From Alteromonas hispanica (GTDB lineage Bacteria > Pseudomonadota > Gammaproteobacteria > Enterobacterales > Alteromonadaceae), in contig NZ_JAAAWP010000011.1 in the NCBI RefSeq assembly GCF_010500915.1, positions 1-64,000 of the forward strand: DNA of 64,000 nucleotides. Reading direction: 5' to 3'. Positions within the stretch are counted from its first letter, which is position 1, and each line of letters opens with the position of its first letter. Under the pieces are notes generated by a model, which was not told the DNA's origin, did no database searches, and saw only the letters and a program-made list of their open reading frames with translations. This document shows positions 47,120 to 56,647 of the stretch, one piece after another. The position numbers and the translations under genes were made by a program.

Positions 47120-47812
47120 TTAACGGTTCTCTTGATGAGTAAAGTAAGTGAACAAAACCGATATTTTCTCTGCCGCCTGTTTTGCATAGTGATAGGTTTG
47201 TGCGTCGGTCATGGGAGAGTGTAAACCACACAATAGCAGGGTATGGAATTCGCCTTTTAACAGCGCACAATAATCTACGGCTAATTGATTAGCTCGCGCT
47301 TTCGTTAAGTCATTTTGCCCTGTCTTAGGGTTTTCACTTAGTTTGAATATAAGTTGCCCCAAGGCATCTAGCGACGCTTGCGGTCCAGCTTGATAAAACA
47401 GCGAAGCCACATGAGCGTTATTTACTGCTTCGGCAATGATCACTCTGAAAATACCGATGGTTTGTGGGTCTTGAATTAAGCGAACAAATTGAACACCAAT
47501 TTTAATTAAACACTCTTCAAAACTAGCAGAAGTAAGTGGCAGCTCACACAGCTCATCGGTATCAAGTTGATAAGATCGGCATTTAGAAGAGATGGCAGCT
47601 TGGAACAGTACATCTTTGTTTTCAAAGTGCGAATATACCGTTTGCTTAGATACGCCGGATGCCTTAGCTACGTTATCCATCGATGTTTTGGCAAAACCTT
47701 CTTCTAAAAAGAGTTGTGAAGCGGCTATAAGTATTTGCCGAGACTTTTCTTCACTTTTAGGCCTACCCTGTTTCTTTTGTTGCGACACTACAACCCTCGC
47801 TTGATGATCCAA
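47120..47812 (-). CDS. TetR/AcrR family transcriptional regulator
   Basis: 230 residues. N-terminal DNA-binding domain about 22-70: EKSRQILIAASQLFLEEGFAKTSMDNVAKASGVSKQTVYSHFENKDVLF, with the helix-turn-helix at about 44-65. The C-terminal ligand domain is variable. It is divergently transcribed from an RND efflux pair and separated from it by a palindromic site at 47840-47858, so it is probably the local repressor. The inducer is unknown. Confidence 0.92.
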   Translation of the reverse strand: MDHQARVVVSQQKKQGRPKSEEKSRQILIAASQLFLEEGFAKTSMDNVAKASGVSKQTVYSHFENKDVLFQAAISSKCRSYQLDTDELCELPLTSASFEECLIKIGVQFVRLIQDPQTIGIFRVIIAEAVNNAHVASLFYQAGPQASLDALGQLIFKLSENPKTGQNDLTKARANQLAVDYCALLKGEFHTLLLCGLHSPMTDAQTYHYAKQAAEKISVLFTYFTHQENR

Positions 47813-47839
47813 CCACGCCCAAGCAAAGAATTAATTATC

Positions 47840-47858
47840 ATACTGGACGGTCTAGTAT
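47840..47858. promoter_or_regulatory. probable TetR-family operator between regulator and efflux genes
   Basis: ATACTGGA (47840-47847), CGG, TCTAGTAT (47851-47858) form an inverted repeat with one mismatch. A TATATT at 47862-47867 fits a -10 box for the efflux operon, which would put the palindrome over the -35 region, the usual arrangement for repression. Confidence 0.65.
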
Positions 47859-47919
47859 TTATATATTAGCATGACATTTCATCATTTTGAAGGTTATCAC
47901 TGCAGGTAGGAATATAAGT

Positions 47920-49080
47920 ATGAGCTCTACTGATACGGCGTCTAACGCAAATAAGATGCCTCTTTACATTGCAATAATGGTCTTCATAGCCTCTCTCGTT
48001 GCTCTCTTAATGGCAGCAGGGCAGGGCAACGCAACGCAAACCATGGGTCAACGCGAACCAGTATCCGTTGTACTAACCAAGGTAGAAATGCGCCAACAAT
48101 TTGAAACTCCTATCAATGTTTTCGGTTTAATTGAGTCTCCTAAGTCGACCATGTTGTCCTTCGACTCGAGTGGAGAAGTGACAGAGGTGCTGGTAGAAGA
48201 AGGTGACACAGTGTCTAAGGGGGATGTTCTAGCTCGTTTAGATACACAGCGCCTTGTTGCACAGCAAAAAGAATTAAGCGCTTCTTTAGAAAGGGTAAAA
48301 GCTGATTTAAATTTAGCTAAGATAAACAATGATAGAACTCAATCCTTAGTCAAAAAAAAATTAGAGTCAGCACAGCGACTCGATGAAACTCAAGCGGCGT
48401 TAAACGTAGCCGCTGCAAGAGTAAACGAAATAAGTGCATCGTTAAATTCAATGAATGTCGCACTTGATAGAGCTATTCTTTATGCACCGTTTGATGGACA
48501 GGTAGATAGCCGTCTTTTTGATGAAGGGAGTGTGATTAATGCCGGTATGGCGGTCATTGGCGTTACCAGTAACGATAAATATCAAGCGAGATTTGCAGTG
48601 CCTGCTGATATTGTGGATCAGTTTGAGATTGGTGAATCTGTAACAATGCAGGTGGGAGAGAGCGATGTGCAGGGAACGGTCAGTCAGCGTCTCGCCGTAA
48701 GAAATATACAAACTCGTACCGTCGATATTCTTGTAAGCTTGAGCAGTAATACGCAGGTGCGACCTGGCGACATGGCTATTCTGTCTGGCTCCCGCATTCA
48801 TACCGAGCAAGGAGCATGGCTTCCTGTTTCAGCATTAAGTAACGGTTTAAGGGGGCTGTGGCGCGTGCTCGTTTTAGACAATCAGGGTGGTGACAATGGT
48901 GTTGGTACCCTTCAGGCTCGAGTAGTAGACGTAGTTTATACAGATGGAAGCAAAGCATTTGTGCGAGGTGCACTAAAAGAGCAAGAGCAGGTGGTTGTCG
49001 GCGGTACCCATAAACTCGCACCAGGCCAGCGCGTTAAAGCTGGTACTGCAAGCGCTGAACTGGGCGAGATGATGCCATGA
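47920..49080 (+). CDS. RND efflux periplasmic adaptor (membrane fusion protein)
   Basis: 386 residues from the ATG at 47920, which has AGGA 9 bases upstream (a TTG at 47887 is in frame but less likely). A membrane anchor lies at about 12-34. The lipoyl and barrel-sandwich region (EVLVEEGDTVSKGDVLARLDTQRL), the alpha-helical hairpin (LSASLERVKADLNLAKIN) and the beta-barrel region (LYAPFDGQVDSRLFDEGSVI) follow. It bridges the inner-membrane pump and an outer-membrane channel; no TolC gene is adjacent. Overlaps the pump gene by 4 bases (ATGA). Confidence 0.92.
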   Translation: MSSTDTASNANKMPLYIAIMVFIASLVALLMAAGQGNATQTMGQREPVSVVLTKVEMRQQFETPINVFGLIESPKSTMLSFDSSGEVTEVLVEEGDTVSKGDVLARLDTQRLVAQQKELSASLERVKADLNLAKINNDRTQSLVKKKLESAQRLDETQAALNVAAARVNEISASLNSMNVALDRAILYAPFDGQVDSRLFDEGSVINAGMAVIGVTSNDKYQARFAVPADIVDQFEIGESVTMQVGESDVQGTVSQRLAVRNIQTRTVDILVSLSSNTQVRPGDMAILSGSRIHTEQGAWLPVSALSNGLRGLWRVLVLDNQGGDNGVGTLQARVVDVVYTDGSKAFVRGALKEQEQVVVGGTHKLAPGQRVKAGTASAELGEMMP

Positions 49081-52000
49081 AAACTCCAAGCCTTGATGAC
49101 AATAAAGCTTACCCTTGGTACACGCTTTTTTATCGCAGAGGGCATTTACTCGTACTCAGCTTAGTGATCATCTTGGTTGCCGGATTATCCGCACTGGGCT
49201 CTTTGCCACGTATTGAAGACCCTCGAATTGACACTCGAAACGCACTTATCATTACTCAGTATCCTGGCGCTTCTGCAGAGCGTGTTGAAGCACTTGTTAG
49301 CGATGTGTTAGAAGATAGGCTACGAGAAATATTCGAGATAAAAGAAGTTAAATCTACCTCGCGAGCAGGTATATCAATTATTCTCATTGAAACCCAAGAT
49401 TGGATTGATAATAGCAGTAACGAAGAGTTATTTAGCGAGATACGAGATGCTATAGGGGCCGCATCAGCCCTATTCCCCGAAGGCACTTCCGCTCCTATTT
49501 TTGATGAAAAGCGGGGCGCGACGGCGTTTACTCTGCTGTTATCTTTGCGTGCTGAGCACCCCGATACAACCCCAATCACGTTGACAGCAAGACTTGCCCA
49601 AGAGTTAACGGACCGCCTGCGAAATGTAAGCGGTACCGAGCTTGTTCGCGTGTATGGAGAACCAAACGAAGAAATCAGCGTTAGCATCGACCCCATAAAG
49701 CTCGCGGCCACGGGGCTTACCCTTCAGCAAGTGAGTGCGAGAATACAAAACGCCGACCCTAAACTGCCTGCCGGAATGTTAAATACTGAGCAGAGTAACT
49801 TACGTTTTAGTGTGAGCAAGGGGCTAAGTGGTGTTGATATGATTGCCGCGATCCCCCTTATAAATCAAGGTGGTCGCTATTTGCGAGTGGAAGATGTGGC
49901 TAGCGTCACCCGCGGTTTTAGTACCCCCCGCAGCGAACTGGCATTTCTAGACGGTAAAGAGTCTATTTTTGTTGCCGCGCGAATGCAGCCATCTCTGCGT
50001 TCTGACGTGTGGACAAAAAAGGCGTTAGCAGAAGTAGAACAGTTTAACCGCGACTTCGATGGCACGTTAACCGCATCGGTTGCCTTTGAACAAAATGAAT
50101 ACACAGCTACCCGCTTGGCAGACTTATCGATGAACTTATTGATGGGCTGTGCTGTGGTCATGCTGGTAATCTTACTGTTTATGGGCTTTAGAGCAGCATG
50201 GATTGTGGGGTTAGCGCTGCCGCTTTGCGCTTCGTTTGCGTTGTTTTCGTTAAGTTTTTATGACGAGCAAATACATCAGATGTCAATTTTTGGCATGATT
50301 ATCGCCATTGGTCTGCTAATCGATAACGCTATTGTTATAACCGACGAAATACGTATCAACCTGCAAGATCCACAGCTTACACGAGTGGGGGCGATGGCAA
50401 AAAGCGTAGCGCATTTGTTTGCGCCGTTACTGGCTTCAACGCTTACAACCGTGTTGGGCTTCATGCCTATCTTTTTGCTCAATGGAAACATAGGTGATTT
50501 TATCGGCCCTATTGCGATAAGTGTGGTGATGGCGCTAATTGGGTCTCTGTTTATCTCGCTCACTATCATTGCCGCATTAGCCGCACGTTTTTTGCCTAAA
50601 AATGATGGAGTTGCCGAGGGCACTAATGTCGCCGAACAGGCAACAGAAAACTCCTCGTCTTCTTGGTGGCAAGTGGGTATTCAAGCTCCTCATTTAACTG
50701 CCGCATTCAGCAAGCAGCTTGGGCGTTGGATAAAGCAACCTACGCTAGTTATTTCTGCGATCTGCGTTTTGTGTTTGTCTGGTTTTGCGCTTTCAACTCA
50801 ACTTGCCAATGTGTTTTTCCCTAGTGCCGACCGAGACCAATTTGAAGTATACCTTTGGACACAAGAGGGCAGCAGTATTGATAACACAAGCGCTTATGCC
50901 TTAAGTGTAGATCAGCAGATTAGACAATACGATGGTGTCGAGCAGGTGAGTTGGCTGGTGGGAGGTTCAGCGCCTTCCGTTTACTATAATCAAACTATGA
51001 CCCGCGATAATATGCCTTACTTCGCTAATGCGGTAGTGACAACCCGCACGGTGGAGGGGGCATCATCCTTAGTGGGCAAGCTACAGAAAGACCTAGATAA
51101 TTTGTACCCAGAAGTTCAAATAGTGGTACGCGCATTCGGGCAAGGCCCGCCTATAGCTGCGCCTGTAGAAGTTGAAATTTTTGGGCCAGATTTAAACACC
51201 TTGAATGAGCTGGGAGAGCAAGTAAGAGCATTGATGTCAGAGATTGACGGTATTTCTCAGTCGATTGCCAGTATCTCCATGGGCGAACCAGAACTGAACG
51301 TAGATACAGACAGCGACAGACTGTCGTATCTGGGAATATCGTTGGCAGACTTGGCCGCCCAAATGCAAATAAACTTCTCCGGTATTACCGGGGGCTCGGT
51401 ACTTGAAAGTACGGAAGAAATACCTGTACGAGTGCGTTTAGCTGAGTCGTTCAGGCAAGACGTAATGGGGGTAGATGCAATGCCGATCCCGGTAGCCGCT
51501 GACAACGCCGTTTCGTGGTCTCCACTTGCCGCTGTAACAACCTTATCGCTCAACCCTGCTACAAGCAGCATTACTCGGGTAAACGGCGAGCGGCTTAACC
51601 GAATTCAGGCTTTTCTTTTACCCGGCGTTCCGGCCATAGATGCTAGCAATACCTTAAGAGAGTTGCTTGATAAAAACTTAACGCTACCTCAGGGATATCG
51701 AATTCATCTCGCGGGTGATGCGGATGAGCAGCAGCAAGCGTTAGGTCAATTGGCAACTTATGCACCTGTGCTACTAGTACTTATGATTACTACGCTTATT
51801 CTTACTTTCTCCAGCTTACGTATGGCCAGCGTTATCGGCTTAGTCGCTGTTTTATCTGTGGGCTTAGGCATGTTCAGTCTGTGGTTATCAGGGCTTCCGG
51901 TAGGGTTTAATCCACTGCTTGGCTGCGCAGGTCTTATAGGGGTTGCGATAAACGGCTCTATTGTTGTGATTGCTGCCATTAATGCAAACCCTAAGGCGAG

Positions 52001-52280
52001 GTGTGGAGATACCAAAGCCATTGTCGAAGAGACAATGAGCTGTAGTCGTCATATTTTATCTACTACATTTACCACAGTAGGTGGGCTTATTCCGTTATTA
52101 CTGTTTAGTGAAGGAAGTTTTTGGCCACCACTTGCTGTTGTAATAGCGGGGGGCGTGGGCTTTTCTGTCATGCTGTCGCTGGTGTTTACGCCTACTATAG
52201 TGGCTGCGTTTAAACGCCATCAGCATAAACGCAGTCAACTAAATGCTTCACCTATGAATACAGGCAGCGAACCAGCGTAG
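49077..52280 (+). CDS. RND efflux transporter permease
   Basis: 1067 residues, AcrB-type RND pump with 12 membrane helices and two large periplasmic loops. N-terminal YPGASAERVEALVSDVLEDRL and the TM4 motif IGLLIDNAIVITDEI are typical. At the proton-relay positions of AcrB (Asp407, Asp408, Lys940) it carries D416, N417 and N959 (GVAINGSIV), so two of three relay residues differ. Substrate unknown. Co-transcribed with the adaptor (4-base overlap), likely repressed by the TetR protein at 47120. Confidence 0.92.
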   Translation: MKTPSLDDNKAYPWYTLFYRRGHLLVLSLVIILVAGLSALGSLPRIEDPRIDTRNALIITQYPGASAERVEALVSDVLEDRLREIFEIKEVKSTSRAGISIILIETQDWIDNSSNEELFSEIRDAIGAASALFPEGTSAPIFDEKRGATAFTLLLSLRAEHPDTTPITLTARLAQELTDRLRNVSGTELVRVYGEPNEEISVSIDPIKLAATGLTLQQVSARIQNADPKLPAGMLNTEQSNLRFSVSKGLSGVDMIAAIPLINQGGRYLRVEDVASVTRGFSTPRSELAFLDGKESIFVAARMQPSLRSDVWTKKALAEVEQFNRDFDGTLTASVAFEQNEYTATRLADLSMNLLMGCAVVMLVILLFMGFRAAWIVGLALPLCASFALFSLSFYDEQIHQMSIFGMIIAIGLLIDNAIVITDEIRINLQDPQLTRVGAMAKSVAHLFAPLLASTLTTVLGFMPIFLLNGNIGDFIGPIAISVVMALIGSLFISLTIIAALAARFLPKNDGVAEGTNVAEQATENSSSSWWQVGIQAPHLTAAFSKQLGRWIKQPTLVISAICVLCLSGFALSTQLANVFFPSADRDQFEVYLWTQEGSSIDNTSAYALSVDQQIRQYDGVEQVSWLVGGSAPSVYYNQTMTRDNMPYFANAVVTTRTVEGASSLVGKLQKDLDNLYPEVQIVVRAFGQGPPIAAPVEVEIFGPDLNTLNELGEQVRALMSEIDGISQSIASISMGEPELNVDTDSDRLSYLGISLADLAAQMQINFSGITGGSVLESTEEIPVRVRLAESFRQDVMGVDAMPIPVAADNAVSWSPLAAVTTLSLNPATSSITRVNGERLNRIQAFLLPGVPAIDASNTLRELLDKNLTLPQGYRIHLAGDADEQQQALGQLATYAPVLLVLMITTLILTFSSLRMASVIGLVAVLSVGLGMFSLWLSGLPVGFNPLLGCAGLIGVAINGSIVVIAAINANPKARCGDTKAIVEETMSCSRHILSTTFTTVGGLIPLLLFSEGSFWPPLAVVIAGGVGFSVMLSLVFTPTIVAAFKRHQHKRSQLNASPMNTGSEPA

Positions 52281-52361
52281 CGGTTTAAGGTAAACTATCT
52301 ATTTTTAAATCGCGTATATAAAGTGCGATGTAAAAGTTTGTCGTAGGAAGTGTCGACGCAT

Positions 52362-52484
52362 ATGCAGAAAAAGTCGTTAGTTAAACGTTGGTTAACCACT
52401 GACTGCGCCACATGCAGGCGATACCGTCTTTACGTTCTTTGGGCCGTTATAATGTTGATAGTGTATTTATATGTCTGGCAGTAG
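52362..52484 (+). CDS. 40-residue membrane microprotein overlapping the DUF2982 gene
   Basis: 41-codon ORF starting MQKKSLVKRWLTTDCATCRR and ending LIVYLYVWQ. A basic N-terminus with a CxxC pair (DCATCRR, C15 and C18) is followed by a single hydrophobic helix (about 23-39), giving an N-in, C-out prediction. AGGAAG lies 11 bases before the ATG, slightly far. Its last 14 bases overlap the start of the DUF2982 gene in another frame, which suggests translational coupling. Not recognised as a known family. Confidence 0.6.
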   Translation: MQKKSLVKRWLTTDCATCRRYRLYVLWAVIMLIVYLYVWQ

Positions 52485-53169
52485 TGTAGAACCCATATTT
52501 ATTAAAGCCGCGTCAAAAAGCAATGGCTTAACCAGTATAGTGTTAGGCTGTGTCGGGCTCGTATTGTCTGCTTTGTGGCTTAGTTTGCTACCTGAATGGT
52601 TATTTTTGGCTGGCATTTTCTTAACCAGCGCTGCCATAGTGTGTTTGCTTATCGGTTTTTTTAAAGTTCGCGAGCCCAACTATAGCTTGGAGATCGCTAA
52701 AGACTTCATTACATACCGACATAGACTGGGAAGCTGGCGAATTCACTGGGATAACCTGCAGCGCGCAGATTGCCCGCGAATACGACATGGTCTCGACCAC
52801 GTGGCGCTGGAAACAGTGGGCTTCAAACTGAAAAGCTATACCGATTTTCTCAACACGATATCTCCACGCTTAGCTACGCACTTGTTGATGGAGCAGCGCC
52901 CCTTGCTATTGCACAATTCAGACAGTAATTGCGCTACGGGGAGCTGCTACGAGCAATCGATGTTTGACGATAAGCACTTTGTTTTAGACGACGGAACAGC
53001 CATTACTGGGATAAAGGCGATGCTTGCTCATCGCATGGTAGAGTTGCGAAAGCGTTTGGGCTACGACATTTTCATTGCGAGTTCAGAGCTTGACAGGGAA
53101 CCGTGCGACTTTGCGGCATTAATTGTGCAGTGCCAAAACGCCCGAAGCGAGCCGCAAGGTAGCGATTAG
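52471..53169 (+). CDS. DUF2982 family membrane protein
   Basis: 232 residues. Two adjacent membrane helices at about 20-65 are followed by a cytoplasmic domain with LGSWRIHWDNLQRADCPRIRHGLDHVALETVGFKL, a pattern of the DUF2982 family found in Alteromonadales and related groups. Function unknown. The start lies inside the end of the 40-residue ORF, so both are probably translated from one mRNA. It is convergent with the hybrid kinase, with 45 bases between. Confidence 0.75.
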   Translation: MSGSSVEPIFIKAASKSNGLTSIVLGCVGLVLSALWLSLLPEWLFLAGIFLTSAAIVCLLIGFFKVREPNYSLEIAKDFITYRHRLGSWRIHWDNLQRADCPRIRHGLDHVALETVGFKLKSYTDFLNTISPRLATHLLMEQRPLLLHNSDSNCATGSCYEQSMFDDKHFVLDDGTAITGIKAMLAHRMVELRKRLGYDIFIASSELDREPCDFAALIVQCQNARSEPQGSD

Positions 53170-53214
53170 AACCCAGAGATCAGTGAATCGAGTTATAATA
53201 ATCGTGAGTTAGGG

Positions 53215-56200
53215 TCAGTGGCTCTCAGTATTTTCAAATATAATCTTGTGCGCCTCTTTGATTAAATCGGGCAAATATTCATCGATAAGGTGAGCTTGCT
53301 CTAGTTTCAACGCAATTTCTAATTCCTTCGCTAAATGCTGAAGACGCGGTAAGCCTGTGTAGCAACAAGCTCCATGAAGCTTGTGAACTTCGGCAAGAAG
53401 CTCTTCTCGGGCATCTTGCTGTTGAAGTGACTCAATAACACGCAAAGTGTCTGGCAGCATGGTAATAAAGTCGTTCAAAAGCTCCTTAGCTGCGGATTGG
53501 TTTTGATTTGCCCGCTTTAACGCAAGCTGCCAGTCCACAGACGGAAACACAATTTCGCCAGGCTCTACGTCGTGGCACCAAGTTTTAATCAGTGTAATTA
53601 ACGACTCTATTTCAATAGGTTTAGGAAGGTAATCATCCATTCCTGAGGCTAGTAACCTTTCTCGCTCCTCTTTAAGCGCATGTGCTGTAACAGCAACAAT
53701 AGGGGTGCCCATATTCATTGCTGTTTTGCGAATCTCACGAGTAGCTTGCACACCGTCCATACCGGGCATTTGAATGTCCATGAGGATTAAATCAAACTCT
53801 TGTGTCTGGCATTTATTTACGGCGTCTTGGCCGCTAATGGTGGTCGTTAGCGAAATTGCCGAATCATCTAGCCAAGTATTTAAAAGCTTTAAGTTCATTT
53901 CCATGTCGTCTACTGCAAGCAATTTTGCTTTGGGCAGCGAGTCTACGCGCTCTTTAAGCGGGTTGAAGTTGGGTAACGCCCGATCGCTCACTAATGTATC
54001 AAGCTTAGTCAACGTCATCGGCATTCGAATTTGAGAGTAAAAATGCTGATTAAGATTTTTATATTTTGTAAAGGGGGCAGGACCTGAGTACCACAGTACT
54101 CTGTTTTTAGCAGGGAATTGCACAAACTTGCGCAGATGCACATGTCTGTTCTCTACTTTGCTAACTGGCGCAGTAGCCATAATGTAATCGTACTGCCCTT
54201 GTAATGTGCCAAGGTACTCAAGAGATTCCACACTTGTGATGTTAGCGCCAAGGGCTTTTAATATGGTGGCGCTAGCTCTTCGCGTAGCGGGGATAGGATC
54301 GAAAATAACCACTTTTTTATCTATCCAATCTGGGTGATGCGTGGGCGCCACTTTTTGACTTAATTGATTCATCTTAAGCGAAACGTTGAATATTGAGCCC
54401 TGCCCAAGCGCGCTTTTTAGCGTAAGAGTACCGTTCATCATACGAACGAGTTCGCGGCTTATTACAAGTCCTAATCCAGTTCCCTGGTAGCTTCTATTTA
54501 ATGCGTCATCAACTTGGGAAAATGCATTGAAAAGCTTTTTCTGATCATGGCGACTAATACCAATTCCAGTATCTTTAATCTCAATATTGACTTCGTGTAG
54601 ACCGTGCTCTAGCGCACGCCCACACACAGCAAGGGTAATACTGCCGGTGGATGTAAATTTAAGTGCATTACTTAGAAGATTGTTGAGAATTTGCTTTATT
54701 CGAAAGACATCGCCAATCAGCTTTTCTGGCAAAGGTGCGAGGTCAAATACAAACTCAATGCGTTTGCTATGAGAAGACTTAGCCATAATGGTGACCATTT
54801 CTTCGAACAGCTTGTTAGGTGAAAAGGGTTGATTATTTAACGACAGTTTACCTGCCTCGATTTTAGAGAAGTCGAGCACATCATTAACAATGGTGAGCAA
54901 ACTGTCGGCGGCCGTATTGACTATCCTCACCTGCTCCTGCTGGTCGGTGGGCAAGGACGCGTTGTTGAGCTCTTTACTAAAACCCAAAATAGCATTGAGA
55001 GGCGTTCGAATTTCATGGCTCATATTGGCTAAAAACTGCGATTTTACGTGGCTGGCCTTGATAGCATCTTTACGGGCAATATCTAAACGTACGTTCTGCT
55101 CTTCAATCAACTCCATATTATTATGTAAATCGTTTGTGGCTTGCTCCACGTCATACTCAAGCTGACTTCTACTTTTTTCCATGAGGGCAATTGAGAACAA
55201 GCTGGACTCTAGAAATACGCCAACCTGAAAACAGTAGGTGGTAAAGTCGTTGGTGGGAAGAATACCGAATAAGCTGAGCATACCAACAATTGCGCCGGTG
55301 GCTAATAACCCCCAGGCGACAATAAAATATCTCGCGGGTTTAAACTTATTGAAAAAGGCCTCAAAGCCAGCTGCGACATAGCTTAATATCGATACTACAC
55401 CAACGCCGTATACAAGGTTATTCTTCCACATCGGCGGAATAAGATCGGCAAAACAAACCAAGCCGATTAGCGTTTGTGCTACCAGCATTAGCTGTAAAAT
55501 GGGATGCAAAGTAGGCGCATTGTTTTCACTGTCTAAAAAAGAAATAGTGAATAGGCCTGAGGTAATACCAATAATGACGAAAATGAGTTCGGTGTGGCCC
55601 ACGAGCCACACGGGAATACCTTGGGAAAAGATAAAGTGAGTATGGCCTCCCCACACAACCTGCCACAAGATTACGGCAAAAATGTAGCCTACGTAAGCTA
55701 AAACACTTTTTTCTCGCACACCGATATACAGCACTAAATTATAAATCGCTAATATCAGCAGCCCTCCGTAAAAGACACCCCATAACAAGCTATCGAGTTG
55801 AAAATAACGATTATGATGTTCCGCAGCCTGCGCGCGAAGAGGCACAATTATACTGGATGATTGACTTTCAACACGTATGTATAAGTCTACTGGACTCGCT
55901 GAGTCTATCTTTGCGTGTAAGGTAGGAACCCGAAACTGTTGTTCTAGCTGAACTTTGCCCTGACGGCTTTGTGCGAGGATTCTGCCGTTTTGAATGAGAT
56001 AAAAGTCTACTTTATCTAACTGGCTAAAGTTGATAGTAAAAACCCAGTCAGAAGTATTTGATACATTGGTAACCGACGAAAGAATCCATACGGCGCTGTT
56101 TTGAAAACCAAAGTTCGGATTACTACTAGGATGTACCAGAAAATCATTCTTCCGGCGCGCGATATCGTTAATGCTAAGTTGATAATTAGTTTCGTACAAA

Positions 56201-56334
56201 TAGTACAAGGAGTCTGAAAGGTCGAGTGTACTATCTTCATCGTACAGTTGCTTTATATGCTGAGCATGGGCAACAGATGCAAAAACTGACCATAAAATGC
56301 TGAAAGCCAAAAGCAAAGCGCGTGAAAAGGGCAT
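53215..56334 (-). CDS. hybrid sensor histidine kinase (7TMR-DISM, HisKA, HATPase, two receivers, Hpt)
   Basis: 1039 residues. Signal peptide about 1-24; periplasmic 7TMR-DISM extracellular domain about 30-165; seven membrane helices about 182-385; HisKA with phospho-His H440 (MSHEIRTPLNAILGFS); HATPase with NNLLSNALKF, DTGIGI and GTGLGL; a degenerate receiver about 673-785 without the phospho-Asp; a complete receiver about 803-915 (D853 in LILMDIQMPGMDG, K905); and a C-terminal Hpt with H984 (HKLHGAC). The order resembles BarA/GacS phosphorelays, but the sensor differs. The extracellular ligand is unknown. No response regulator is adjacent. Confidence 0.92.
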   Translation of the reverse strand: MPFSRALLLAFSILWSVFASVAHAQHIKQLYDEDSTLDLSDSLYYLYETNYQLSINDIARRKNDFLVHPSSNPNFGFQNSAVWILSSVTNVSNTSDWVFTINFSQLDKVDFYLIQNGRILAQSRQGKVQLEQQFRVPTLHAKIDSASPVDLYIRVESQSSSIIVPLRAQAAEHHNRYFQLDSLLWGVFYGGLLILAIYNLVLYIGVREKSVLAYVGYIFAVILWQVVWGGHTHFIFSQGIPVWLVGHTELIFVIIGITSGLFTISFLDSENNAPTLHPILQLMLVAQTLIGLVCFADLIPPMWKNNLVYGVGVVSILSYVAAGFEAFFNKFKPARYFIVAWGLLATGAIVGMLSLFGILPTNDFTTYCFQVGVFLESSLFSIALMEKSRSQLEYDVEQATNDLHNNMELIEEQNVRLDIARKDAIKASHVKSQFLANMSHEIRTPLNAILGFSKELNNASLPTDQQEQVRIVNTAADSLLTIVNDVLDFSKIEAGKLSLNNQPFSPNKLFEEMVTIMAKSSHSKRIEFVFDLAPLPEKLIGDVFRIKQILNNLLSNALKFTSTGSITLAVCGRALEHGLHEVNIEIKDTGIGISRHDQKKLFNAFSQVDDALNRSYQGTGLGLVISRELVRMMNGTLTLKSALGQGSIFNVSLKMNQLSQKVAPTHHPDWIDKKVVIFDPIPATRRASATILKALGANITSVESLEYLGTLQGQYDYIMATAPVSKVENRHVHLRKFVQFPAKNRVLWYSGPAPFTKYKNLNQHFYSQIRMPMTLTKLDTLVSDRALPNFNPLKERVDSLPKAKLLAVDDMEMNLKLLNTWLDDSAISLTTTISGQDAVNKCQTQEFDLILMDIQMPGMDGVQATREIRKTAMNMGTPIVAVTAHALKEERERLLASGMDDYLPKPIEIESLITLIKTWCHDVEPGEIVFPSVDWQLALKRANQNQSAAKELLNDFITMLPDTLRVIESLQQQDAREELLAEVHKLHGACCYTGLPRLQHLAKELEIALKLEQAHLIDEYLPDLIKEAHKIIFENTESH

Positions 56335-56647
56335 GTACGTCTATTCTTTTTTGATTTTATTCTAGGGTAGTTTGGTCTTTGTTTGCAACAATCTCAGCCC
56401 AAACTAACTCGCTTTATTTAACACCGTTTTCTTTGTATAACAAAGAACGGTGGATAACACTACCACAGTTTACTTTGCCGCATTTTTATTGCGCTATCTA
56501 TTGGTAAAGTTTGCACCCACAGTCGGTTTACCTCACAATGAGATTAAACGCTCTTGTACTTATTCAAAAAGGCGTGCTATCACAATTTTTACAGCGACCT
56601 CGCAGCCACAAGCGCATTGGTATTAATAACAAAACGAAAAAATTATC
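56335..56647. other. intergenic region between hybrid kinase and parC, with an inverted repeat
   Basis: 313 bases between divergent genes. CACCGTTTTCTTTG (56422-56435) and CAAAGAACGGTG (56441-56452) form an inverted repeat with a 2-base bulge and a TATAA loop. No confident promoter boxes were identified, and parC itself has no clear Shine-Dalgarno sequence (A-rich leader). Confidence 0.45.

Noticed and set aside
48448-49145. Minus-strand ORFs antisense to the RND adaptor
   Set aside because: They lie wholly inside a well-supported gene and match no family.
49256-49711. 151-codon minus-strand ORF inside the RND permease gene
   Set aside because: It is a frame shadow of a confident 1067-residue gene; the composition is Ser-rich without motifs.
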